From assembly GCA_011800805.1 (NCBI GenBank), contig MPNW01000703.1, positions 68,942 through 132,941 on the forward strand: a DNA stretch of 64,000 nt. Reading direction: 5' to 3'. Positions 36,310-62,370 of the stretch are shown one piece after another. Each line of letters begins with the position of its first letter. The stretch's first letter is position 1. The notes under the pieces were generated by a model. That model was not told where the DNA came from. It made no database searches and saw nothing but the letters and a program-made list of their open reading frames with translations. The position numbers were made by a program, and so were the translations under genes. The DNA comes from Hirudo medicinalis (lineage: Eukaryota > Annelida > Clitellata > Hirudinida > Hirudinidae).

Positions 36310-38320
36310 TGGTGGAATAATATCAGAATTTAATTATAATAATATAAAATGTTTCATTTATAATAAAACAAATCTCAAATTTTTGCAATGCTCCCAAAAT
36401 ATTTCCCAGCTTATCTTTCTGAATGAAGTTGAACGAAACCATAATGGTTCCTCAAGCAAGCCGTGATATTCTTGCGCTAACAAGTGCAATCACAAGTTCG
36501 TCCCAGGTGTTATTGTTCAGCTAATTCAATGCCAACATTGAATTTAAAGTTGAAAGTCAAAGCCAAGGCGGCTTTGTCCGATAAGCTGATTTATTGGCTG
36601 ATTTCAATAACGTTTATGCAAAAGCTTTATTCAAACATTTCCAAATCTTTGATTTTTGAGACTTGGATAGGCAATGGATAGGATGGATAGGTGGATTTTC
36701 CGTACTTAGGTCACCGAAGCTTGTGAGTCTAAGATTTGAACTGTACTCTTGTGCTCTTGTTTCTCTTCTTTCGCTTTCCAGTAAAAAAGATATTTGGCGA
36801 TTTCACGTGTTCGCAATAAGACGAAATGTTTTCACTTTAACTGATTCATTTGTTCCTTAATGTGCAAATGTTGGATTTACATTTACTTTTTAAGCACTTG
36901 CGAATGCCATTATTGCAATATTGTCACAAATGATAAAGAATAAGAGGTAGCAGTTAAATTACATGTCGACATCCAGTACACTGGGTGCTTATGTTGTGGT
37001 CCTCTGACGTGATGAGGGAGATTTTTTTTTTTTAAATAAAATTAAATAACAATTTTGTCATGGAGAACACAGTTTTTAGTGTAGTTACAACAACCTCGCA
37101 TGCTTACCATAATTTAGATTGAAATTGGATTATAATTCCGAGCTGTGAAAGAGTGTGTCTTTCAATATGAAAAATACATTTTATTTTTATTGTTATTGCG
37201 AACGAAACAACAAAACAATCAACTCAAATGTTAAAAAAATTTGAAATTTTAATTAACTTAAGTGATAATTTAAATAAAAGCAATGTCCGTACTGCCAACA
37301 ACGACTATGGAAGAGAATTGCTCCACAACTCTGTTGTTGAAGAGGAACTTCCTGCAGTCTCCGTGGATCATTGCAGTCTCCAACTTAAATTCATGACACC
37401 TGGTTCTATCATCGGGACACTAAGTCATCCTTGGAGATTGAAATTTCTGCAACTGAGCAAATAAATTCTTATTTTGTTTATCTCAAATTTTAAACATTTC
37501 AGTCAAGGAGCGCCATGAAAGTAAAAACAGTCAAATATTGCTTTTCATATTTATCTTCCTAACAATTCGGTGTCCTAACAATAGGTATCCTATTATCCGA
37601 GTGTGAAAGTTTAATTCAATGAAAGTGGCTCACTTGTCTCATCAAATTGTTCCTACCCAACTCTGACAAGACAATGACAATATTTTGACTTGATTCCAAA
37701 CCCCGACTTTGTTAAACTTTTTCTTTGGCACTTCTATTTGTTGAATTTTTTAATCGACCTCAGATATTCAGCAACAGAGTTCAAATCGATAATTTTGTTG
37801 TTGTCAATGTCAACTTATTCTCATTAAACCTACTACAATTTTCTTTTCATTATTTCTCAAATCCTATCAAGCTGAGATGCAAGACTCACATAACATGACT
37901 CATACTCATTCGAAAGATCATAGCGAACTAGGGACTCCTAAAGAGCCAACTTTTGCTCAAAGTTTCACGAGTGATATATTTTAAAAATAATTGTTGAGTA
38001 AAATAATAAATGATATATTTTAAAATATTCCCAATAACTGTCCATAACGAAGGATCATTAATGATCCCCAATCTTCTGCCACTGAACTTGAAAAATCAAT
38101 CGTTAAAGTCAAAAGAACAGGTTAAATCCGGCCAAATGGGAAAATACTTGTTTAAACAATGATTTCCTTCTTTTTTATGAATTATTTTGTTTAATCTTTT
38201 GCCAGTTTTTAATTCTTTATTCTTTACCTTGTAATGTGCCTGTGGTTTTCACATTCACAACATAACTAACATAACATTAATTTATAGTGGTTTAGGAGGC
38301 ATAATGTCTGTGGTAAACCA
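36310..38320. other. Intergenic region without recognised gene
   Basis: AT-rich DNA with scattered short open frames (for example 37228-37464) but no recognisable domain, splice-consistent exon series or repeat structure. Confidence 0.5.
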
Positions 38321-38349
38321 TTCCTTTTTAATTCAATATCTAAATTTCG

Positions 38350-38500
38350 ATTTTTTTTCAAAGCCATATTTTATATAGTTCCGCTGAATCTGAATATATT
38401 GTCTCCTCATCAAGCTTGTTCCACAGATTAACTACTCTCGTGCTGAAGTAATTAATCTTCACAGCTTACATTCATGCCCTCTTGTGGAACTGCCTTCATT
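38350..38500 (-). mobile_element. LINE ORF2 C-terminal relic (Jockey/CR1-like)
   Basis: On the minus strand a frame reads INYFSTRVVNLWNKLDEE followed by a stop about 18 codons later. RVVN.WN.L near the protein end is typical of the last part of LINE reverse transcriptase proteins; a preceding RGHEC piece fits. No more of the element is visible. Confidence 0.6.
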
Positions 38501-39334
38501 CTTTCTTGAATGCCTAAATGTAATTAATTCTTGAATGCAGAAACAACCGTTATTTCTACAAAATGTATTAAATCGTTTGTCTGATCGTTATCGGACTTGG
38601 CAATGTAACAAAATAGTACACGACAAGATACAGTAACACGAACATCCAAAATATCCATCCGAATTCCCTTACGGGCAGCTTATAACTGATCGCAAAATTT
38701 ATCTAATTAGAATGAATTTGAAAGTACATACAAATTGGTTAAACAAATAAATAAAATGAACAAATAAAGAACTAAGCTTTACACAATTTTTATCCTGCAT
38801 GAATTGCCGTAATCCACACAAACAAGATACCTGAGAATTGATAACAATGGTGCAAATTTTTCGATAAGACTTTTCATGAATAATGTCTTTTCTAATGAGA
38901 TTCAAAAATTTTGAGGGATATTAAAATGTTGAAAATTAAAATTTGAGCAGGATTTTTGAATAATAGCAAAGTATGATTAATTTCTGATTTGAGTCTAAAA
39001 TACCGCAATGAAATGGGTCTCATACAGTTGTATGATATTTTATGTATTCCAAAACTCCTTGAAATATTTGCAAGAACATTTATAACATTGCATGAGAGGT
39101 TCACGATTTAAAACAAAAAACCGAAATGTCCAACTTTAAACGAAGAATTCTTGAAGGAGAACAGAAAAATAAAAGAGTTTCTTGATTTATTCTGAAATCT
39201 CCGGAATGGAATGATTTGTTTAAGTTGGATTTGAACGGAAGGAATCAAGGTTAAGTTTCTTTGTATTTCGCCGATCTTTTGAGTGCCTGATGTATCCGCA
39301 TCGGACATGAAAGCACTGCAATCGCTCAACCTTT

Positions 39335-39460
39335 TCCAAAGATTGCTCCATGGAGGTGCAGACGGTTGCGAACTCGAACTCGTTGCGATAACGACTGTCT
39401 CTTTTACCACAACGGAATCGGAATCGTTGCTTTTACCGGAGCGCAACCCTCTGAGCTTTT
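39335..39460 (-). repeat. SINE family A, minus-strand copy upstream of PDE4
   Basis: The minus strand reads AGCTCAGAGGGTTGCG, GGTAAAAGCAACG, then GTTCGCAACCGTCTGCACC, matching the head and B-box region of the SINE at 60050. It lies about 80 bp above the first recognised PDE4 coding exon. Confidence 0.6.
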
Positions 39461-39544
39461 CTGTTGAAAATTAAATAATAATTAAAATTCTATTTCTAAC
39501 CAAAGGAGTGACAAATGTTTGTGTGAATTGTATTTCCAGAAAAC

Positions 39545-40242
39545 ATGACCAATCAAGTTGCATGCACAGAATTGTCTGACCACAACTTTTCGATAGCGGA
39601 AGATCAAACTCTTGAAGAACCTCACGCCAAGGACACCTCAGCAACTCCATCTTCCTCATCGATGTCCTCATCATCATCCGTATCAACGTCGTCGTCGTCG
39701 CTATCAAGAAAACTTTCCAGTATCTTGGTGTTTCCTCCTCCTAAAATATCTTCCATAGCATCTTCGTTTTCCTCTCTCTTTTCATCTCCGCCTGGAGTTC
39801 TCACAACAGCCATTCTTTCCACTACCACACTCCTTACCTTTCCCCTTTCAATGGACTTTGACGAGGCGCAGAAAAGCATTGCACAGGAAACTTCGGAAGA
39901 ATGCAATGGCGAAGATGAAAACTTATCGGTCCCCATATGTTTGGTGTCCTCACCTACTCCTCCTCTCAACAAAGTCCCTCATTTTCCATTATCCCCGCTC
40001 GTTCAAGTCTCTTCGTCATTCCCCGCTGCTTCAAGAGACATCAGGTCTCCTTCGTTGTCTTCATCATCGACCCTTTCTTCCTCTTCGTCACCATCCCTCA
40101 ATTCACTAGCACAAAAGAACACAAACACCTCATCTACTCCTCCCAAGGAAGATAAGCCTCACAATGTTTCTCTCACTTCACCAAAAGATGGATTTGCTCA
40201 GAGGAAAATGACTCCAGGAAAAAAGCTAAGTGTGGCTATAAA
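39545..40242 (+). other. Ser/Pro/Thr-rich first PDE4 coding exon (isoform-specific N-terminus)
   Basis: About 233 codons of low-complexity Ser-rich protein. A good acceptor (TATTTCCAG) precedes ATG 39545, and the donor AA/GTGAGT at 40242 leaves phase 2, which fits the UCR1 exon at 41948. It could also belong to a separate transcript, because low complexity gives no homology support. Confidence 0.55.
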
Positions 40243-41826
40243 GTGAGTGATATCAGTATCATTGTGACCATCATAGATGTTTAAGCATGCTTGTAATTAT
40301 ATACAAAATGTTATCGTTTGCTGTGGTAATGATGATGAATCCGATGAATGTGATCATCGAAACATATGTGTGCGAAAATTGTGTAGAAGTAGAAACAATC
40401 TGGTTAATGAGCTGAGTTTACTGAGTCCTTGATGTCAAATGGGTCTTGTTGCGTTTAAAAGGGAAATATCTAACAGATGATTTGAAGAATTCACAAGAAT
40501 TTAGTTTAACTATGAAGTCGAAGAAGTCGCTAATTAATCAAAATACAATTTATTTTATTGAGTTTGTAAAACCAACTGTTATCTCATTAATCGCTCACAA
40601 TTATGCCCAATGTAATATTATTCATATAATATAACTAATATTATCCAATAATGTTTTGTCATAAGGCTGGCATATTTTGGAAATTTTAATTCGATTCTCT
40701 GCAGAAAATGTATACGTCCACAATAATTATTGGTGCTGCCAGTGCACGAGAGAATTATATTGGTAATAATTATGGATAAAGACTGACTTCCTTCTATGAA
40801 CAGAGTTGCCTCCCAAGTACTGACAGAGGTACATTTTGCCATAAAAATATTTAGGACGACTTAAGAAAGCATTGAATATGCATAAAGGTAGGATTGCTCA
40901 ATAAATAATGGCAGACTACTTGAAGAAAATGACTGCATGTAAGATAAATGTTGATCACTTTTAATTACTGCTGCCCTAACTTTCTGCAGTGTACTTTGTT
41001 CGGCCTCTTAAGCTTGTAAGCTTACATCTTAAAGGCCTGTCAGGTTTTACGTGCTCCGATTTATTTGATCCTGAATTCATTTGTTCGCTTGAAATGATAA
41101 CGAAAGCCTGATAATTAATGGTATGTAATCGCAAATTTTTATCATTTATTTATGTTATTTAATTAATTATCGACATAATTTGCAGAGGTAAGAAGCAATT
41201 TTTGAATGATTTCTACAAATATCTCACAATGTATTGGGTTGAACATGTTGCAAGTAAATGGGACGTGACATGAGACAATTTGGCTTTGTACTCATCTTAT
41301 CGACCTGCATCAAAGAATCAATATTCACAACAAGCTTCATTGAATGTCTTTCGTGGGTCTTCTTTAGTCATAGTCCAGTAATATCTTTTATATCTTTTCG
41401 TTCTTTTCGTTCTGCATGTACTTTAATAATTTACTTCTGTGAAGATTTGTATTTTTAAAACAATTCAGCATGTTTCAGAACAATGCGTTATAAATTTTAA
41501 TCGACTTTCATTTCTGGTGCGAATAACTTGACAACCGAGCACAAACATTTTCTACTATTTCTACTTTTTTCTGTAAGTTGAACTCCCTAATGTGCCAAAT
41601 TCAGTGGATGTAAAAGTCTTTAATTTAATGATGACTCTATAAGAAAGGGAAAATGAGCGCCATTTTAAATTAATTAATTGATATTTACAAACTTAACAAT
41701 AATTTTTCATTCTTCGGTGGTAAAGGGTTGTCCTACAACCAATCTCAATGTAAGGGGGTTTGATCTTTCAAGTAAAAATCTTTTCTAAAACCTATTCATC
41801 AAGTTATGCTGAGGACATTAACAAAA

Positions 41827-41859
<33 letters not shown>

Positions 41860-44800
41860 AAGTAAAAATCTCGAAGATAAGAATGTTTACCTGGATTATA
41901 AATGCAATTGAAATTTAAATAATCAAGACCTTGTAACCGATTGACAGCCCTGCTATGAATAGATTGATGGATGGATGCCATACTGTGGGGGTTATGGGAC
42001 CTTCAAGAGATCGCCATAAGAGGGAGTCCATCCTTTACAAGTCTGACTTTATTATGAAGGACATGTCCCCGTCAATAAGATCCAGCCTGGGTTCCTTCAA
42101 TGATAGGTCAGTTATTATCCACTGCTGTCTTTAAAACATGTTTTCCATGCGAAATAACTCTGTAAGCAATTTTAATTTAACTTATGCATGAAATTGTCGA
42201 AAAAATAAACTATTCGGTGGAAATACTTTTTGTGATGATCCCAAAAATAAATTTAGCTTAATAAAAGTAATATATTTGACTAATTGAATGTTAACATTAA
42301 ACTAGTTGGATGCTAACAGAATTTTTGTAAAATTCTAACAATCACTGTTGAGTTACGATTGAATCCACCTTTTAAAAAGCGGTCAAGAGGATGCCATTAT
42401 TACACCATACGCACAACTTCTCAACTCTTTGAGGAACATCAGGAACAATTATTTTACTGTCGCCAATCTTTCTCCTATGAGGTTATATTGAATATAAATT
42501 GAAATGAATCCTAAACGATTTCGATATTCAACTGTTACGTGTTCGCATTTTATCAATTATTATGCATCAATGAAAGCAGATTTTGATTCATTGTCAATGT
42601 ACGATGCGATATATATTCCATGATCGCATTAAAATGGTGTCACATTTTAAATAATATATTTTCACAACAATCCAGTGAAAAATTTAGTATTTCAATAGTT
42701 TTTCTTAGTCAGGCATTCATGAGGTTGCAAGACGTGATCAAGCGATCGGCTGCAATTATGATTGTTTATCATTGTTATTAAGCTGCAATTAATGTTGTTT
42801 ATTATTGTTTGTCGTCATATCGGTTAATCTCCTCGCCGAAATTTAAAGCAAGCCAAATATCGATATTTAGAACAAACAAGGAGACTAAATAATCCAAGAT
42901 AAAACAGAGTATCACATTCGATGACAAAACAATTAACGTTAATTTTAACAAATTATATTTTAAGGTCAAGGAGACTTTCTGGTTATGAAGTCCAAAAGAA
43001 TTTTAAAAGTCCACCACTTACTGGTAACAATGCTTGCAATAACAATTATGAATTACAATTCCAATTATTACTGCCATGTAAACGAGTCGTTCGAATTATT
43101 ATTATTAAGCATTTAATTTGTTTGGCAAATTTTCTAAAATAACGTCTGTACATAGTTTTAAAATCTAATTTGGAATATTTATTTTTGGGATATTATTTTC
43201 ACTCAAATTAGAATTATTAAAGATAATCGTCCTAGGTCCGTTGGCGGCCCTCATGAAAGTAGCATGTGTAATTAATAAAAATACATTACTACTCAGCTAT
43301 AAATGTATCCTCACTTATCATCATGTATCATGTCAACAACCTTTCCATTAAATTGAAGATGATATGAAGCAGAAATTGGCACTCGATACGCTGGAGGAAA
43401 TAGAATTCTGTCTTGATAAGTTGGAAAACATGCAAACTCATCCTTCTGCTGGTCAAATGGCTGCCTACAAAGTTAGATTTTCCAGCGTTTTTTTTAAATT
43501 TACAGATCAAAAACCTCATGATGCATGCTTTCAGTTTCGACAAATTTTGAATCGTGAAATGAGCCAAAATCCAGATCTGAAGACCGGAGGTTCCATAACG
43601 GGATATCTAAAATCTTTTCTAGGTGAACTTTATTTGTTGAAGTTTTATTAATTAATATTTATATTAATTAATGCATCAATATTAATAATTGACCTTGATC
43701 AAACAGAAGGAGAAGGCGGAAGTGATGATGACAACAAAAAGAGCGCAAATGGTCAAGGAAGTCCAGTGAGAGAATCAAACTCGGAGATGGAAAATGGAAA
43801 TTCAACAGAAGAATCGTCATCAGGAGGACAGAAGAAACTTGAAGAAGAATTGATTTTTTTAACATTTGTATCCAGTGTTTCTCCTACTCTCAATGAGGTT
43901 TGTATAGGGGCAAGTTTCGGTCTGTTGAGTGATGTCAAGCTTTTATTCAGTGGCTTCGCTTAGTGGCACCCGTTGAGGCAAACCCCTGGCATTACCTTGC
44001 CAGACCTCTCTCACGGATCTTCCTCGAGTCCTCGTATAAAAAGCTTTTTCGATCTTTAAGGTCCACTTGTAACTTACAACTTGTAAGCCCATGCTTGCTG
44101 AGTACTTTGATTACGTTGTTCTTATTTCTATGATTATTATTTTTCTGAACTTTTGAACCGGGTACTCCAAGAAGAAATTGATTCTGCATTCTGGGGACAT
44201 GTGTTGTACTCTCATGCCTCCGCATTTTTTATAAGTAACTGCTTAGAGCGCATTTTCCAAGTATGAGTATTGAGAATAAAGTCCTCTTCCTCACTGCAAC
44301 ACTGGAATTTATAGCCCAACCCATCTCCTCTATTTCTCTGCGGTGCTGGATTTCTAAGTTCTGACTCCATCTTTGTTGCCGCTCCTTCTCATGATGCAAT
44401 TCTTTTAGCATCCCACATATCTGGTGTTCCACTTCATAGTGGTCGATGTCGATAACATGTCCACTTTTTCGTTGCCTGGAATTCCAACATGAGCTGGAAC
44501 TCAGAGGAGGTAATTTTTACTGTCTTGAAAATCCGAAATGAGTGATGGGACTCACAAACGTCTTCGTCATGGTTTCAATCTTCCAGGCATCCGATAGCAC
44601 TTAAGACAGTGCAAAAAGCAAATCTCGAGATTTTCAGTCTTAAACGAGCTCATGACATGGTTCTATACAGTTCTGTCTAACACGCTGCTGAGAATTATAT
44701 GTTATATTATATTATATTATTATTAGGTGGCGCCATGCTTTTGTACTTAACTACAATCTGTTATGAAACAGACTCGAGGGAGTTTTGCTCTGTTAAATTT

Positions 44801-47775
44801 GCATTTTTTATTTTGGTGTCATCCCCTGTGATGGCGGCCTCCATCCCTGCACCCAGTGGCGACGTCATTGTTTTTATTTGTGACTCTTGCCATAAAATTC
44901 ACATGCAACCATTGCTGGGGGCAATGAAGATCAGCAGTCGATTCGATTAAATTCAAAGCACTCGATAACCTGCGGCAGCAACTACCTTGCCATTTGTTGA
45001 AATAAGAATTTTAACGAAGATGATCAAAAGCACGGAGGACACCTGGGGAGTGGACTTGTTTGAACTTGCTTCACTCTCGAATAACAGACCTCTGACACAT
45101 GTAGCCATGCATCTTTTTCAGGTCAAATATCAGCCTATTTGCTGTCAATAATTAAATAAAAACTATTATAATGCTGCTATGTAAGAATTATTTTAAAAAT
45201 TGTTTTAATGCGTTATGCTGTAACACTTATAAAACGTTGGACACGTAAAGTAATAGATATTTCGGCTTTTATAGAATCGAAACCTTCTTCGCAATCTACG
45301 CATTAGCGAAATCACATTTTTTCGCTACATGACTCTGGTGGAGGATAATTATCACTTAGAAAACTCGTACCACAACAGCATCCACGCCACCGACGTCCTT
45401 CAGGCCACTCACTTCATGCTCACATTTTCCGCGTTCAAGGTCATTTGATATTTTTCGGAGCGCCTTTTTAATTCATTAGAAATTCATGCGTTCTCTTTTA
45501 ATGCCGCATTAGGATATTTTCTCGGAGCTGGAGATGTTTGCAGCCATGTTCTCAGCAGCTGTGCACGATGTGGACCACCCAGGAGTAACAAATCACTTCC
45601 TCATCAACACTGGTCAGTTCAGATTGGTGCTACTAAGCTTTCTAAGCTCATATTTTGCTTGAGGCAGGTGATATTTCTACGAATGAGTCGAATAAAAATA
45701 GTATTTCAATTCTTGCAACGAGAGACAAGTTGCGATCAATGTGATATCGATTTTGTTTTTCATGAAGTGAGATTGAACGATGACACATTGAAAACTGGAA
45801 GGACATCGGGAAGACATAAACATTAATTAAAAGCTTTGAGTTGGTTCTACGTGAAAGAATGAAAATGCTGTTACTGAATTTACTAGGATCGGAGTTGGCC
45901 ATTTTGTACAACGACGAGTCTGTTTTGGAGAATCACCATGCTACTTTGGCATTCCAACTGCTCAACAGAAAGGGATGTGACGTAATCTCTTCATTCAGTA
46001 AAAAGCAAAAACAGATTTTCAGAAAAATGGTCATCTCAATAGTAAGTCCGCAATTTCTTTAACCTCAATTCATGTGAAGCGTGTTGTCGCAAACACCGAG
46101 AATTTCGTGGCGCCTCTTGAGTTCGTTTAAATGGTGCTCCCTTTAAATTCATGTGTTTTAAAGATTTTCCTTTTGCTAATTCATAAATGTTCAATTTATT
46201 TTATTTGGCTTATAGATTTTAATTGGTTTCTAGATCTTAGCGACAGACATGAGCAAACATCTGCAGCATGTTGCCAACTTGAAAACAATGGTAGAAGTGA
46301 AAAGACTGTCATCGTCATCGAGTTCGTCAACGTCGAACCTCACGTCGCTTCTCCCCGTCAAAGTTATTGATGAAGATAACTACGAAGACAAGATGCAGGT
46401 GGATAGAATACCTTCATTGCTTTCTGAGTTCAACGTATTTTTAAGCATTTAAGCATTATGCTTTTAAAATACATTATTATATTATTTTTAATTTGATGAA
46501 TTCCTTTTGCTAATTCATAATCGTTTCATTTAATCAACTGTTATTTTATAAATTTGACCGCTGAGTGTTGCGCAGTCGAATTTATAGCCAGAAAACATTA
46601 ACAGGAATTTTTACAAATAGAATTGGCAATAGAGTTTTAAATTTGATTTGAATTTTTTTTTAAATTAAAAAATTAGATTCTCCAAAGTGTGGTTCATTGT
46701 TCTGATCTCAGCAATCCTTTGAAGCCCCTCGAAGTTTACTTGAAATGGACGGACAGAATAATGGAGGAGTTCTTCAAGCAAGGTGATCGAGAAAAAGAAT
46801 TAAGTCTCGATGTAAGTCCTCTTTGTGACAGGGACAATTCGGACATATGCAAATCACAGGTTACAATTTGTTTTTAAGCTCTTATTAAGCAGATATATAT
46901 ATCTACAAAACAGAGAAAATTTTTAAAAAATTAGCCCCGCAACCCAAAAATAGATAGAATTAGATGGCAAAGGGTTGATGACCAAAGCAGTTACAATGTA
47001 TCAATGTTAAAGTGCAACAATGTAATGATGTAACGATGTAATAAAATCGTAATATAACAATGTTATATACTTTGGATTAGGAGTGGCAGTGGTCTTCAGT
47101 TGTCATAGTTCTGGGTGAATAATAACTCGTGTTTTTAAGACCAGCAAGCAGTCTTTATAAAGATAGGAATTCTAGGAATCTAAATTTATTTATTTATATA
47201 TTACTCACCTATTTATTCAATCGAGGAAGTAGCAGGTCTGAATTTAAAAATTATCATAATTTCGATCAGGAATGATGTTGCAGTATTAAATCTTCAATCG
47301 GTTCTTTTCAACATGTAATAAATTGAAAGTAACAACAACTGCATGTTGATCATCCGAGCAAGTTTTTCATCAACTCAATAATTCAAGCATGATGAAATCA
47401 AAAGAAAGTATCCAACACTTCTCCATTTTGGTCGAAATGTTCTCATTATTTTGACATTCATTGAAACATATGCATGCAATTTTTTAAACCGCAATTAAGT
47501 ATTTCATAATATTGTATTTGGAACAATGTGTTACTTAAGTAATGCTTGCTAATTCTTGATTAAAGATTGGCTTCATCGACTACGTGGTTCACCCACTGTG
47601 GGAGATCTGGGGAGCTTTGACACAACCTGACTGCCAAGTCATTCTCGATCACTTGGAAAACAATAGAGTCTGGTTGAGCACGCAGGATGCGCTATCCAAT
47701 TTGAGGAACAAAATACATGGCGGCACCTCTGACGACGACGATGATGATGTTGATTTGGATGGACACGTTAATTAA
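39545..47775 (+). CDS. PDE4: cAMP-specific 3',5'-cyclic phosphodiesterase, PDE4 long form
   Basis: Hydrolyses cAMP to AMP in the cytosol. Exons: 39545-40242, 41948-42106, 42380-42481, 42965-43023, 43359-43471, 43535-43622, 43707-43897, 45020-45121, 45275-45439, 45513-45612, 45887-46041, 46234-46398, 46677-46859, 47566-47775; 829 codons, phases agree at all 13 junctions. UCR1 has [11 protein letters not shown] (the PKA-type site) and [20 protein letters not shown]2 has [17 protein letters not shown] and [11 protein letters not shown]. The catalytic domain has metal-binding YHNSIHATD and [52 protein letters not shown] and the nucleotide-binding Gln before [12 protein letters not shown]. An acidic Asp tail ends the protein. 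The first exon is Ser-rich, unlike any known PDE4 N-terminus; it is assigned because its phase-2 donor fits the UCR1 exon. An acceptor just before 39540 suggests an upstream UTR exon. Confidence 0.92.
41826..41860 (+). repeat. (ACT)n microsatellite
   Basis: Eleven or so perfect ACT units in the intron above the PDE4 UCR1 exon. Confidence 0.9.
43992..44560 (-). pseudogene. Antisense coding-like stretch in a PDE4 intron
   Basis: Two adjoining minus-strand frames (44229-44432 and 43992-44225) share one frame around a stop and read as plausible charged protein ([31 protein letters not shown]). The open frame extends upstream to about 44500. No family recognised; perhaps an old element. Confidence 0.25.
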
Positions 47776-49716
47776 TAACTTATGGTACAATAATATTTCT
47801 TTAAAAAACTGAGTTTAAGTCGGGTATTTGGTTCAGCAGTTACAGCATTAAGCATTGTTTATTATAACTTATATTTATTTTCAATATTTCGGACAGCATC
47901 TTTCAATCAGTTGCTTGATCCCGCAAAATGCTTTCACAAATCCCAGTAAATTATTTATTTAATTCCATTCCTGCATTAGAATCTCTTAAATGGCCCGTTT
48001 TAAATGTTGATCGTAAGGGACGCGATGTTAAATTCAACAGATGCAACAATCGATGCCGGCGTTTATTTAGTTTCACTAAACAAATTTAGAAGGAACTATT
48101 CGTCGAATCTAATGAGTACTATTTTACAAACAGTGTTCTGACATTTTGAAATTGTTTTGTTTTCTTTGTTTTATTTAATATCCTGCAAAAACTGAGCTGA
48201 TGATGTGCTAAATGATTATTTATTTGATGGGCTGATGAAATGCAGTCAAGTTATCAATAAAGTAAAATTTGATCCTCAAACAAAACTTTAAAGATTAAAA
48301 CAATTCGCTTTTAAAACCTGATTTGGTCTCAATCGTATCAAGTAAGAGTATTTTTACGATTATAACACGCAGACGACTATAACGTCTAACCTAACAAAGT
48401 TACTATTACTATTACTATTACTATTACTGCTGTGACGTTGCAGGTAGTACAAGAACGTTCGGTTGTTAAATATAATATTTAAAGTATTTGACGTGTGTTT
48501 GCTTCCCTAAGATGCAAAATAATTTAATGCAGCTTTCGAGACGAATAAAATGGATTTATTTAATATACGAATAATATTATATTATAAAAATATATTTAAT
48601 ATACGAATAATATTATACTATAAAAGTATATTTAATATACGATCATTCGGAATTTCTTGATTTTATTTCTAAAGGAATATTTTATGAACGGACATGCAAT
48701 GTTATTCCAAGAAAACGAATAAAGATAATTTTTGATTTATGATGATCATGATGGAACTAAAATTAGTTGCGTTGTTGTAAATCATGTTCATAATCGTAGG
48801 CTCTTATCAAGATATCGATGATTCATTCTTGTCCTGATGACTATCTCATTTAAAATGAAAGTTTTGAATTTAAATTTAATGTCACTATATAATTTAATGT
48901 AATAATAAAGCAACTGAATAATAAAGTAATGTGATTTACTATTAATATTGCTGATGTTTCCTTTGGGAAAGTTTCGTGAATTACAGACGACGTAAGTAGT
49001 TCACAATACAACACAATGAACAGTGGCGATATGAGATCTACTGACATTCACTCGCACGAGTGCTGTTTTACTCATAGAAACCTCTAAAGAGCACGTCCAA
49101 CAAAGTTTACAACAAATTCGTAATTAAGACAAAATGTCAACAAGTTTTTCTAATTGTAAGCAGTTTCTCTTAACAAGTTCAAATTTTCTTAAGTGAGTTT
49201 AGCACAAATATATAACAAATATTATTGGGTTAGTAGCATTTGTCATTCATTGAGACACTGCAAAATCTTCAAGTCTTGCAATATTTGCTGACTTCAATAA
49301 ATATGTACAAAGTCAGTTAGCCATTATTAAGTACAATTGTTTGCAGAGTAAAGCGACGAGGCTGATGTCTTTCCATAGTTACAAATAACACTCGACGACA
49401 ATGGAAACAACTAAAAGTGAATCCTCCACAGGCAAAGAAATAGTTGCTCAAGGTTCTAATTCATTATTGCCCAAAATGCTTTTAATTTGCATAGTGATCG
49501 AAAGAACCCAGATATTCTAGAGCGGCTCTGTAGCAGAATGCATAGTGATCCTGGCAATAAAAAAGTTTGTCGGTTAATCATTAATAATGTTAATATCACC
49601 AGCTTTGTGGATTGCGTTTGTGGCGCTCAAAGAGATATTACTTTTGAAAACATACAAAATAACATACATTATTATTTAACATTATAATAATAAAAATATT
49701 TTAAGAAATAAAAATA
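47776..49716. other. Convergent intergenic region between PDE4 and LAR
   Basis: The two genes end towards each other here. It contains a 43-bp unit repeated about two and a half times (48557-48645, TTTAATATACGAATAATATT) and a short ACT/ATT microsatellite near 48404. A 66-codon plus-strand frame at 49487-49687 with several Cys is unrecognised. Confidence 0.5.
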
Positions 49717-49722
49717 TTTATT
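49717..49722 (-). terminator. Poly(A) signal AATAAA after the candidate last LAR exon
   Basis: AATAAA on the minus strand follows the stop at 49727 within 10 bases, supporting transcript termination here. Confidence 0.5.
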
Positions 49723-49726
49723 GCGT

Positions 49727-62370
<12,644 letters not shown>

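Noticed and set aside
39622..39972. Acidic minus-strand frame opposite the PDE4 first exon
   Set aside because: Mirror of Ser codons (TCA/TCG read as Asp-rich). The plus frame has the fitting donor and acceptor.
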